The notes under the pieces: generated by a model
The model's input: the letters and a program-made list of their open reading frames with translations, nothing else
The model's database searches: none
What the model was told of the DNA's origin: nothing
Translations under genes and position numbers: made by a program
Assembly (NCBI GenBank): GCA_039704465.1
Contig: JASFAU010000005.1
Coordinates: 186,001 to 250,000, forward strand
Reading direction: 5' to 3'
DNA: 64,000 bases
Source: Plasmodiophora brassicae
Lineage: Eukaryota > Endomyxa > Phytomyxea > Plasmodiophorida > Plasmodiophoridae
In this document: positions 23,587-33,487 of the stretch, in pieces
Layout of the letters: each line of letters opens with the position of its first letter
Numbering within the stretch: the stretch's first letter is position 1

Positions 23587-23823
23587 GCTTCTGGTCCTAT
23601 ATCAGTAGTCAGCCAGTGTGTGAGGTGTGCCTGGTGCCGCGACCACAGTGCGACCACAGTGCGACCATGCTCCCAAGGCGTGATTCAACTGGTGGCAATC
23701 GTGACTCAACAGCGCAAGCGTTGAGGGATATCTGTCCAATGTCCTCATGAAGGTGCACTGACTACAACACTCTGTCCGGTCCCCTATTGCTGCGCATCGA
23801 TGGCATCGTGAGCATAAAGCCAG

Positions 23824-24222
23824 TCAGTATATTGAAGAAGCCTTGGTGCTTACGCTACCGTCGCCGGATTTGCTGATAGATCGGCTGGCCGAAAGGTCCT
23901 TGTGCCGACAACTTCGGCCCGTTTGGTATCGAATCGTCGATGCAGCCGCAACGTAGGCATGTTCAACCTCCCCGGCTGCATCAGTGTAGTCTGAAGGAAA
24001 CGACAGGCACCTCAGTGATGCGTGCGTGAGCGCGATCGTTTCTGGGAGACCAGCACCGTCCTGCAGCAGGGAATGCACGCGCCCACGAAGCACAGCGATT
24101 GCGTCTAAGACGTACGGCGTTGAGGTGAGCCCGTAGACTTTGTCCTCGAGCTCAATCGTGAAGAAACTGTCGTGCTGCCGCCTGGTTCGCAGCCCTGGCT
24201 GCCTCCGATGCCGCCGCCGCAT
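23824..24222 (-). CDS. Small conserved paralogue B, hypothetical
   Basis: The first ATG in frame is at 24222 (MRRRHRRQPGLRTRRQ), giving 132 codons. A longer frame from 24267 would need GTG. After a very basic N-terminus it has FFTIELEDKVYGL, then ALTHASLRCLSFPS and EHAYVAAASTI. These align with the 23323-23586 protein. An extra Ser/Lys-rich tail follows. The basic leader could be a nuclear or mitochondrial signal. Function is unknown. Confidence 0.5.
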   Translation of the reverse strand: MRRRHRRQPGLRTRRQHDSFFTIELEDKVYGLTSTPYVLDAIAVLRGRVHSLLQDGAGLPETIALTHASLRCLSFPSDYTDAAGEVEHAYVAAASTIRYQTGRSCRHKDLSASRSISKSGDGSVSTKASSIY

Positions 24223-24537
24223 ACCGATGTAGGTATCTTCGTTATCGTTTCTGTTACTCAGACCCACCCAAATTGCCCAATGACAGTTGCCTGCGATACC
24301 GCTTCTCAGGGCGCCTCCTTACGCAGGTACTAGTCAACACACCAGGGCTCCATTGCCCAGTTGCGTCAACTCGCTGACCACGTGGAACAGTTGACTCCTG
24401 CTGTCCAACCCTTCCAATTTTCTATCTTCGCCAGACGACGAACCGACGGCCTTGTGCCGCGCAGAAAAATATCGGGACCTCTCGTTTTGGCCTTCCTTCA
24501 TCGTATCGCGCAACGGGCGGCCGTCGCCGACGCAGAC

Positions 24538-25512
24538 CCAACTGCAGCGCGCAACAGTGGGAAATTGTTTCTCTTCCCGCGGGATGACACCCCCGATTGA
24601 TCCCGCGGGACGAAAAATGCCATTCGTCCCGCGAGCGAGCTGCTGCTTTACTGCGGGTGCCCGCGTTCGCTGTCCGTGACCCAGGGGGAAATTGTTTCTC
24701 TTCCCGCGGGATGACACCCCCGATTGATCCCGCGGGACGAAAAATGCCATTCGTCCCGCGAGCGAGCTGCTGCTTTACTGCGGGTGCCCGCGTTCGCTTG
24801 ACACCCCCGATTGATCCCGCGGGACGAAAAATGCCATTCGTCCCGCGAGCGAGCTGCTGCTTTACTGCGGGTGCCCGCGTTCGCTGTCGTCCCGCGAGCG
24901 AGCTGCTGCTTTACTGCGGGTGCCCGCGTTCGCTGTCCGTGACCCAGCTCGAGCTGCTGCTTTACTGCGGGTGCCCGCGTTCGCTGTCCGTGACCCAGTG
25001 ATCCCGCGGGATGAAAAAGTACGTCCCCCCAACTGCAGCGCGCAACAGGGGGAAATTGTTTCTCTTCCCGCGGGATGACACCCCCGATTGATCCCGCGGG
25101 ACGAAAAATGCCATTCGTCCCGCGAGCGAGCTGCTGCTTTACTGCGGGTGCCCGCGTTCGCTGTCCGTGACCCAGGGGGAAATTGTTTCTCTTCCCGCGG
25201 GATGACACCCCCGATTGATTTGGAAGGTGGTGCGCAACGTAGGTGCCTGTTAACACCGTCAGCAGTTCGGCTACTGCGGTGGATGCTTACGGTAGATGAT
25301 GTTGTGGTGTCCGTTTTGCCTTTCTGCAGCTTCGCAAGCTGTTCGTCAGCAGCACTGCGGCGTCTCGCTGAACCGGCGTCTGACGCGGAAATTGTTTCTC
25401 TTCCCGCGGGATGACACCCCCGATTGATCCCGCGGGACGAAAAATGCCATTCGTCCCGCGAGCGAGCTGCTGCTTTACTGCGGGTGCCCGCGTTCGCTGT
25501 CCGTGACCCAGC
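24538..25512. repeat. Rearranged tandem repeat array with GC hairpins
   Basis: A unit of about 128 bp (GGGAAATTGTTTCTCTTCCC ... CTGTCCGTGACCCAG) occurs complete at about 24557, 25051 and 25386. It occurs truncated at about 24686, 24799, 24887, 24948 and 25176. Each full unit carries two TCCCGCGGGA palindromes. It also has a perfect 11-bp stem, CGCGGGACGAA with TTCGTCCCGCG, around loop AAATGCCA. The sequence CCCAACTGCAGCGCGCAACA occurs twice, at about 24538 and 25029. Long ORFs across the array are by-products of GC-rich repetition. A unique insert at 25220-25385 has an open minus frame (RRRSAADEQLAKLQKGKTD). Confidence 0.9.
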
Positions 25513-25537
25513 TCTGCGCATTTCTGAGCTGAGTGTG

Positions 25538-25611
25538 GATGGCGAGCATTGATCTGGTTGAGATTGAGATGGCGAGCATTGATCTGGTTGAGATTGAGAT
25601 GGCGAGCGTTG
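25538..25611. repeat. 30-bp tandem repeat, about 2.4 copies
   Basis: The unit GATGGCGAGCATTGATCTGG plus TTGAGATTGA repeats twice exactly, and a third partial copy (GATGGCGAGCGTTGG) follows. It abuts the GC hairpin array. Confidence 0.9.
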
Positions 25612-25747
25612 GCGAGGCCGCCCAAGCGTTTCCGGTCACAGCCATGCTTTCTTGATGTAGCCGGGTTACCGGCACAAGCAGTGGGCTATGCTGCCGCGTG
25701 TGCTGTTGGCCCTCTCTGACGTCATCCCATAGGACTTCGCTGCGTTG

Positions 25748-26806
25748 ATGCCGCTGGACGATCTCCTATTTGCCGACTCCCTGATTGAGTGTCCCCCAGT
25801 CGTAGATCCACTTGTGGATAGGGAGTGGGATCGTATGTCGACTGAACTTGGGACCGGCGAAGATAGAGACCCTGGTATAATGTTTCCCGGGTGCTGCGAT
25901 GCTGCTCTGAGCTAGTAAGTGGTTTGCCTCTTCCATCTGGACTTGCACATTGACTTGTTATATGTTTCAGTAAACTTGTAGTCATAATGACGCGACTGCA
26001 CGAAGCCGTTATGATGCGGCCACGTGTACGCCAGGTCTTGGATTGGCTTTTGACGTTCGAGGGTCGGGAGAAGAGGCGTCGCCAGCCGGCCATTCCACTC
26101 GATGGCTTGGATGCCGAGGGAATGGCGCAATTTGTCCTGTACGAACTTCGCTCTCCGATGAGCGTTTCGGACGTCTCAAAAGTCATCAAGCTGTCATTCC
26201 ACGACCTGATCTTCCACCTGGCTCACAGATCGTGGCTTAACTCGTCCGTCGTTCACGAGGCAATGACTCTGATTTCAAAGGACAGCACGCACGTGGCGCC
26301 GTGCAAAGTCGAGATGAACGACCACGGCAGGTGGGGAGTCATCGCCGAATGTGACTCGAGCGCAACGATGTTCCTTTGTCCAGTCAACGTAAGTCCAATC
26401 CATTCTGCTGTTGACTTACGGGTTTTGCTCACTGCTGGTTTCATGGTACCTACTGTAGTTCTTCAATGTGCATTGGTGTCTGGTCGTCGTCGACGCTGCC
26501 TTGGGGCTGGTGTACCTGTACGACAGTCTTTGCGATCCAACCTACACCGCTCGTCTGCGATCCATCGCGACCAATGCCATCATGCCCTGGGCGACTTCGG
26601 CGTTTCCTGCCAAGCCTTTCGAGACGAGAGTCTTGGCGGGACCGCGCCAATTGGACGATTGCAATTGCGGCATGCTTGTTTTGACAATGGCGGAAGCTCT
26701 TGCCAGAAGCCTTCCGGTAACGTTCAAGTCGTCGTGCATGGACGTCATGAGGTTGCGCTGGATGTACTGGTGTTTGCACGCCGATTTCTACCTCGATAAC
26801 AAATAG
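25748..26806 (+). CDS. Ulp1-like cysteine protease (C48, SUMO/Ubl protease)
   Basis: Three exons join cleanly: 25748-25914, 25971-26398, 26459-26806, with consensus GTAAGT donors. The C-terminal half is a C48 domain. The loop LSFHDLIFHLAHRSWLN corresponds to the Ulp1 WLND region. The catalytic set is His in VHWCLVVVD, the following Asp, Gln in GPRQLDD, and Cys in DDCNCGML. Such enzymes remove SUMO or related modifiers. The N-terminal part (MPLDDLLFADSLIECPP) shows no domain. An acceptor-like CATAG sits just before 25733, so a 5' exon could be missing. Gene length fits the catalytic core alone. Confidence 0.85.
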
Positions 26807-27322
26807 TAAAGTTGCAACACCGCCTTAAAGTTTATTGTTCATGATATAGCGAATGAGCACCAGTGAAGATCTGCGTTAGTCGCCGTTGACAAACAGCTGA
26901 CCGTCGAGCGAGACCGGGAGACCGGCTCCGTCCTCCACCCGCGGCTGGCGGTTGCATTTGTTCTGGCGTAATTATTAAGTCTATTGTTCCTGACGGAAAG
27001 AATGAGCCCGCTAGGTCAAACAGCTGACCGTCGAGTGAGACTGGCTCCGTCCTGTACCCGACGCACCAACTACTCCTTCCTGAGCACGACACGCTGGCTT
27101 TTCGTCCGCGGGATGAACCTATAGATTCGTCCCGCGGGAAATGCCGCTTCGCCCCGCGGGATCAATATGACGTTTCATCCCGCGGGATGTGATCCCGCGG
27201 GATGAAAAAGTACGTCCCCGCAACAGGGCCATTGTGTCGGGCGAACAAGTGGGCAGTGGCTGAGTGGCAGCACAGGATATTTTGTGGCGTGGCGCACGTT
27301 TCGTACCGCTTGTTCCGGGACG
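26807..27322. other. Intergenic with direct repeat and GC palindromes
   Basis: CAAACAGCTGACCGTCGAG followed by GGCTCCGTCCT occurs at about 26890 and again at about 27016. Bases 27108-27225 hold several copies of TCCCGCGGGA and the phrase GATGAAAAAGTACGTCCCC, all shared with the array at 24.5-25.5 kb. The VPS9 gene promoter must be at the right end. Confidence 0.7.
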
Positions 27323-29818
27323 ATGCTCAGCGCTGGCGGTGACGGGAACCACGCCGCGCTGCACGCCCGCATCGTCAGCGCGTCCGAGCGCCTGTCGCGC
27401 CTGCGCGGCATGTGCCCGAAGTCGTCGTCGGCAGGTGGAGCGTGCGGCTGGCGATCCGATCTCGTTGCCGCGCTGCGAGGGGACCTCGTTGGCCTCTGGC
27501 ACTGTATCAAAGGCGATGCTGAACTGACCAGATCAGTTGCCCTGTATTTATTCCGGTCGAACAACGCTGTGGCCGATCAGTCTCAACTATTTGCGTTGCT
27601 GGAGATCGCCCTTCTTGACAGTGGGGATGTTTCGACTCTGGTATTTGCCATGTGGCAGCGATTTGACGGTGCTGAGTTCGTCGCTGCTACGTTTGGCCAT
27701 CTGGTCACATCGCTCGTCGCCCCGGGTACCGCCTCGTTAAACCTCGATCTCCAGGTCGTCATCAAGACGTTGGAAACGAGTGCGCCTCTTCCGACACTGG
27801 CGCCTCTCGCCGCGAGCAGCAATCGACGATTCCTACGTTACTCCATGGACGATCACGCTGACGAGGGCAGTCGTTCCGGCTCGAGGTCCCATATTCAACA
27901 GCGAACACGAACGATCCGTAATCGCCTGGACGATCGTGCTGAGCTGAGTGTCGCCATTGTCGACGAGTTCCTGGAGTCGGTACGCGCTGCATTCGCCGGT
28001 TTCCCTCCAGCGTTCGCGACGGCCCTAAGCATCATCCGTCGTACGCGCCCAAGGGACCTGCGGCCACTCTTTCTCGAATCCGTCGTTGCATCCGTGCTGG
28101 AACACCCACACCATCTGGGCACTCTGCCTTCGTACTATCTTGACGACCAGGCGTGCACGAACCTTCAGCACCTTGTGCGGATCGTTCGCGCTGTTGGACA
28201 TGGCCGTCATTTCGGAGGCTGCTCCGCCGCTGTCATCAACAAGTTCGTTGATGAATGTGGCCCCCGCGTAGACCAGCTGATCAACGATGTCCTTCCACGC
28301 GACGAGTTTTCAGATTTGATGATGGCAACGTCGAGCGCGCACGCAGTCGATTATGTTGTTGTTCCCGAGCGCGATCTTGGATCGCTCCTGCGAGCAGTTT
28401 GCTGCACCGACAGAAATCGTTTAGGAGTGAAATTGCAGGAACTGTCGACAAACACAACCCCCGTTGATGAAATTTCAACCAACGAGTTGAGGCTCGTTTC
28501 GCTGACGGCAATGCCAGTGACACCGACTTCTAACCAGTTTGAGCAACACAAGTCATCAGTTGAGATCCTTTTCGATTGCCTCGGCGAACTGCCCGTGTGC
28601 GCAACGGTTCGTTATGGGGAGTCGTTCCTTCAGTATCTCGAACGCGTCGCCGCATGCGCTGAAATCTCTTCTCGGGCGCACAGGCCCGAGGGCATCGTTG
28701 CAATTTCGCCAGCCATTCTGCGCCTTCAGTCGTTCATTCGTACGCGACTGGGTGATTCACAGGTTTCCTGGCCGTTGTTGCTATCTTCCCATCTGGATAC
28801 TGCTGTTGCGCAACAGGAGCACTTGCTTCAGTCTCAAGTGTTTCGCTGTCAGTCGGCCTTGCAGTCAGCCCAGACAATGGATGCGCATCTGGGCAGACTG
28901 CAACGAGATACCAACGCGCTCTCGAGGCATGCGGCAGTCAAGCACTTCATCAACACTGCCCGAATGAATTTTCGCATCGTGATTCGGTCGTCATCTGCAC
29001 TATCGAAATCCAGCGGGCCAACCAAAGCAAGGTCAATGTTCAACGGCAAGAAAGCACCAGCGTCAACGTTCGAAGTCCCATGCTTGTCGGTTCCGCAGAT
29101 TGTACGTGAACTCGAGCAGTTGGCGCACGGTCCGTACTGGGAAATGATCCCTTCCGTGCTCGACGCGATCATGCATCGCATCCGACAAATCATCCCCCCT
29201 GGTGGCGGTAACCCCGACGCGATGACGCGCGACCTCTATCGATTCATTGTTGCCCGACTATACCCTGTTCTTTTCTCCCGAGCTAGCGCTGACAGCTCTG
29301 ACACACTTCAAGCTCAGCTAGAGTTGTACTCCAGTGTCACGCTTGAAAACCTGGATCTCGTGTCATCGCCGGCCCTCGTGAGTGCATTGGGCATTCCCAT
29401 CCGGGAGCTGTCGCGCATCAATCGCTGCATCAACCCGAACGAGAAAGTCAAATGCATCGTTGCTGCAACACGGTTAACGGTCGACGCTCTCCGTGTCGAG
29501 CGGGAGTCGACCGACCTACCTGGGTCGGATATCTTGATGCCTGCTCTGGTGTACATTATTCTGCAAGCGCGCCCAGCTGATCTCGATCGCAATTGCAGTT
29601 TCTGCAGCATGTTCTGCTCTGATGGCGTCCTGTCGAGGGGCGGCACGACCGATGAGGATGACGAGAACGACGAAGGCCTGAGTCGGTTCTGCCTCATTCA
29701 GTTCCTGTCTGCTGTGAAGTTCATATCTCAGATGACGGCCCTGTCTATTTCTCCGTGCTCTACCCCATCATCATCAGCTGAGCGCAAGAGATCCGCACAG
29801 AATGCCCGCGCGGCGTAA
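27323..29818 (+). CDS. VPS9-domain protein (putative Rab5-family GEF), intronless
   Basis: One uninterrupted frame of 831 codons starts at the ATG at 27323; the open frame begins earlier but only with GTG. Residues about 640-810 form a VPS9 domain (CINPNEKVKCIVAATRL, ILMPALVYIILQARP, IQFLSAVKFISQM). That domain is the catalytic part of Rab5 exchange factors on endosomes. The N-terminal half is helical. Its LFRSNNAVADQSQL region vaguely recalls the RasGAP-like segment of GAPVD1, but no arginine finger is evident, so that is weak. A linker near residues 560-580 is basic (KSSGPTKARSMFNGKK). Lack of introns is unusual here and may reflect retroposition. Confidence 0.8.
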   Translation: MLSAGGDGNHAALHARIVSASERLSRLRGMCPKSSSAGGACGWRSDLVAALRGDLVGLWHCIKGDAELTRSVALYLFRSNNAVADQSQLFALLEIALLDSGDVSTLVFAMWQRFDGAEFVAATFGHLVTSLVAPGTASLNLDLQVVIKTLETSAPLPTLAPLAASSNRRFLRYSMDDHADEGSRSGSRSHIQQRTRTIRNRLDDRAELSVAIVDEFLESVRAAFAGFPPAFATALSIIRRTRPRDLRPLFLESVVASVLEHPHHLGTLPSYYLDDQACTNLQHLVRIVRAVGHGRHFGGCSAAVINKFVDECGPRVDQLINDVLPRDEFSDLMMATSSAHAVDYVVVPERDLGSLLRAVCCTDRNRLGVKLQELSTNTTPVDEISTNELRLVSLTAMPVTPTSNQFEQHKSSVEILFDCLGELPVCATVRYGESFLQYLERVAACAEISSRAHRPEGIVAISPAILRLQSFIRTRLGDSQVSWPLLLSSHLDTAVAQQEHLLQSQVFRCQSALQSAQTMDAHLGRLQRDTNALSRHAAVKHFINTARMNFRIVIRSSSALSKSSGPTKARSMFNGKKAPASTFEVPCLSVPQIVRELEQLAHGPYWEMIPSVLDAIMHRIRQIIPPGGGNPDAMTRDLYRFIVARLYPVLFSRASADSSDTLQAQLELYSSVTLENLDLVSSPALVSALGIPIRELSRINRCINPNEKVKCIVAATRLTVDALRVERESTDLPGSDILMPALVYIILQARPADLDRNCSFCSMFCSDGVLSRGGTTDEDDENDEGLSRFCLIQFLSAVKFISQMTALSISPCSTPSSSAERKRSAQNARAA

Positions 29819-30038
29819 CGTCAGCGCTTCTCCTACGTGCCTCGTCTTCGAGCTGGATTGTGGTTGTCGGTACTGCCGTTCCTCATGAATTATGCGACTA
29901 TAATATACTTGCATAGTGTGTTTATAGTGTAAACCTGTCTTTTTCGAGTCGCGATAGGGAATACTCCTTTGCAACTGTTTATTGCACATACAGCAGCAGC
30001 AGCTGCCCGCGAATAAGCCGGAAATGTGACCTGATAGC
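29819..30038. other. Intergenic spacer between convergent genes
   Basis: About 220 bp between the VPS9 gene stop and the PKA-R stop. It contains CAGCAGCAGCAG near 29990 and AT-rich stretches suitable for polyadenylation (AATATA near 29901). Nothing else is seen. Confidence 0.5.
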
Positions 30039-32701
30039 TCAGTCGTGGTGCAGCGCAGCGTCGATTGCTGCATAAGTCGACGAGTTCCGCTTCAGGATTT
30101 CGTCACAGGGGCCAAGGAGCCGCACGAAACTGGCGCGGTCCAGTGTCACAACCTTCAGAGGAGCATCAACAGCGATCACGTTCGCAGCACGAGGCTGGCA
30201 TCGTTACAAGGGTTAGCGGGTAGACGCTCCATGTCGGAAAGAGCAGGTTACCTGATCGTTAAGCAACGCGAGTTCGCCGAAGTAATCCCCGCGCTTGTAA
30301 CGCATCACTTCTTGTGCCTCAGTGTTGCCTGGAAGAACTTTCGTTGCAACAGCCTCTCCGTCGACAATGATATAGAAATTATCGCCGGGCTCATTCTGGC
30401 GGATGACGTACTCGCCGGGCTGATAGGACTTCTCCAGAAGACAATCGGCGACCTTTGCGATCTCAGTCCGGTCGAGCGAACTCAGGATCTGCACGCTACC
30501 CAAAAACCCTGTATTGCGGTCAGTAATGGGCAGTGCAGTGGGTCACCCAGACGTGTTAAGCACCTTCATAGAGCGTCCGCTTCTGGCTTGTAGTATCCAT
30601 GACTACACGTCTGAATGTTGGCCTGTCAACAACCCAGACGAGGATATCTCCTTTTGCTCGAATCGACGCTGCGCGAGGGCTATTGTACATAAGCGCCAAT
30701 TCACCGAATCCCTCTCCAGCTTTGTAGGTCTTAACGAGAACAGGCGGGCCGTCCTTCTTCTGCACGAAACACTCCGCTTCGCCCTGCTCACCGACATAAG
30801 TGGACGAAATATGCCTCCAGCACCGTATGTAGCTCACCTTAGAGAGAATATAAAAGTTGTCACCTGGTTGGCCTTGTCTAATTACATATTCGCCATCTTT
30901 GTACGCTTTCTGGTACATAGCATCCAGGATGATCTCTCTTTGCGCGTGATCAAGACCGGCGAAGAGGAAGTTCCCTTGGATCGATTTGAGAATCGATGCC
31001 CTTTGGACAGGGGTCTTCGGGACAGAGGCCGATGGCGACGCATTCGACGGAATCGACGTCATTGCTGTCAAGCACATGAGCGAACAAGAGTATACGCATA
31101 GTGGCACGAACCGACGTACCGGCAACAGGCTCAGAGGAGACAGCAGTACGGCGGCGGCGCATGGACAGCTGGGTAGAGTTCGCATCGCCTGCACCGAGCA
31201 GCGGTTGGGGCACCACAGTGACACCACTGACGGCCTGCAACTTTTCGTTGTAGATCTTTTGTTCAATCGCGTTGTAGTTGTCCGTGTTCCGCTTGAGAAT
31301 GTGGTCGATCGGACCCAGCAGCCTTGTGAAGGCGCCTCGGTCGAGGGTGACAGTGGTAAGGTTTCCGACAGCAATGACGTTGGCAGCACGCACGTCCTGG
31401 TTGATCAACGCCAGCTCCCCAAAGTAATCGCCTGGATGTAGCTCCAGGACGGTGACGGGTTCGTCTTGGAAATCGAGCGATTTGGTAACCTGCATTGATA
31501 CCGTTATGCGCATCGAACGTCATACACGAAGCGATCCATCCGCCCTACTTTGGCGTTCCCTTGCACGATAATGTGAAACTCCTCGCCGGTTTCGCCTTGG
31601 CGAATAACGTAGTCGCCATCCTTGAAATTCTGTTCAACGAGGGCATCCGCCACTCGTGCCCTCTCCGACTGGTCGAGAGACGCAAGGATCTTCACAGCCC
31701 CGAGGAACTGCTCGTACTTGCGACGGGACGTCGATGTGGTCTCCATTAGCATCTTACGGAACGTTATGCGATCAACAGCCCAGCAGACAACATCCGTCTG
31801 CGCAATGATCGTCGCGGCACGCGGGCTGTTGTACATCAGCGCCAGCTCGCCGAACGATCCGCCTTTCGTGTACGTTTTCACCTGTATTTCTGTCAACGAG
31901 AGTGCGCCGGTTGAGTAGCATAAACGGCGATACCAGCTTTGGAGGTGCACCGTCCACAGACACGTAGCAGTTGGCGGTCCCGCTATCGAGAACGTAGAAG
32001 TAGTCACCTTCCTCGCCCTGTTTGATAATTGATTCACCGGCCTGCAAGCACCGTCACGCTCAGGGCGCTCCAAATCGCAGGGCCGAAGACAGCAACTACC
32101 GCGTAGCGCTTCTCAGCCATGGCGTCGAATATCATCTGGAGCTGGTCGGCGCTCAACGACGAGAACAGGATGTTGTTCCGCACCGATTCGTCAATGCGTT
32201 CCAGCTGTTCTTGTGTCTTCGGAACGGCAATAGAGGCGGGTGCGTCCGCTGACGCCATAAAATGGACCTGGGGCAGGCCTCTCAGCAACCGAAATTAGGA
32301 TGCGCGTCCAGCATGGCGTACGGGTTCAGCGGAAACGGCTGTGCGACGACGGGCCTTGCCGCGAGGCGTTGTCTCAGCGGGCAGATGGGAAACGTCATCG
32401 GATAGATCCATCGCATTCTCTGCCGAACCGCGGCGACTGGCCCGCAGGCTATGGGCGGTCGACGATGGCCCGCGTTCCTTGTAATCGGTCAAGAACCCAA
32501 TCATAAACTAGAGGACATGTGAGGTTCGCGAACAGTACAACGCTCTGCGCCGGGACCAACATCAATGGGATCCTCTGGCGTGTTCAGGAACAGCTGTTCC
32601 AGCATGTCCTTCAGGACGCCATCGATCTTCGTTTGCGCGTAACGTGACACGCGCTCCAGCTCGGTCGCGTACGACGCGGAGTCGCCGTTCGCGCCCGACA
32701 T
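30039..32701 (-). CDS. PKA regulatory subunit with two fused regulatory modules (four cNMP-binding domains)
   Basis: Ten exons on the minus strand sum to exactly 722 codons: 32561-32701, 32322-32507, 32100-32267, 31934-32041, 31549-31881, 31120-31489, 30838-31064, 30564-30783, 30252-30508, 30039-30194. Residues 20-57 are a RIIa docking domain ([28 protein letters not shown]). A pseudosubstrate site RRRTAV is at 100-105. CNBD-A and CNBD-B follow with intact phosphate-binding cassettes ([28 protein letters not shown]). Where a normal subunit ends ([15 protein letters not shown]) the frame continues. A second site RRRRTAV is at 423-429, then another CNBD pair ([28 protein letters not shown]). 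All four cassettes keep Glu and Arg, so all could bind cyclic nucleotide. There is one docking domain for two inhibitor sites. Confidence 0.9.
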
Positions 32702-33487
32702 CTAGCGCCCAGACCCGGACAGCCAGCCCCCGTCTTCCGTCTCGGCGCACGCCCAACCGATACCGACAGACCGACCAACACGATTGTGAGCTGCGGCCAC
32801 ACTTTCGGTCCACAGGCCGACACAGTGCCCAAAAATACTACCGTACAGCGGTTGCTGCGGGCTCACACGAAAAAAACCGTTCGACAGTCCAGCGAGGCGC
32901 GGGGCCTCGTTGTCCTGTCGGACCCACTACCTTCCTCATCAGGCGCCTCGCCCGCCTCGTGGGTCGTGTGACTCGTACCCCATCGGCACCCCGCTTTCGA
33001 TCACGTGTTCGGTGACTACATGCATGCATCCTGTTCTTATTTCGGGGCCCTTATGGTCGCCACATCCGTAAGCCCTGTCAGCCCTATGTAGAGAGCTACG
33101 TCGCGAGTGCAGGCTGATGTACTGTCTTCCTCCGAACCCATGACCAAGATGTATTTGTACGGGGTCGCGGCAGGCTGTTGGCCAACCTGGACTGATTCTG
33201 GGGCGGTGACATCGCCAGCCATGCATGCGCGCGTGTGCATTGGGCAGCACCCGCAGTTGCTGACGTCCACGTGGCTGGGCAACGTGTTCCTGTCGGGCGT
33301 GGCGCATCGAGTGAGTCACGAACGGTTGCAGCGGGAGATGCGGCATACCGAGGCAGGCACGCGCCTCCACCGTGCTGTGACTCGCTAGGCGCGCGGTGGT
33401 CTGAACCTGCGACCCTCATTCCAACAAGAGCCAGCGCGCGACAACAACAGCAGCAGCACCACCGCCACCACCACCCCAGCAACAACA
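32702..33487. other. Intergenic, no supported gene
   Basis: Both strands carry open frames of 80-140 codons in this GC-rich stretch (for example 33107-33388 plus and 33037-33282 minus). None has a clear ATG start with recognisable protein. A CAG/CAC-rich run at 33440-33490 leads into the next ORF. The PKA-R promoter lies at the left end. Confidence 0.4.

Noticed and set aside
24538..25512. CRISPR-like array
   Set aside because: Repeats are 50-128 bp, directly abutting or nested, without regular unique spacers, in a eukaryotic setting.
24648..25521. 200-219 codon ORFs across the repeat array
   Set aside because: They are translations of GC-rich repeat units; peptide repeats follow the DNA repeat breakpoints and lack natural starts.
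30039..32701. Two separate PKA regulatory genes
   Set aside because: No stop, start or promoter-length gap lies between module 1 and module 2; the inhibitor site of module 2 is in the same exon as the end of module 1.
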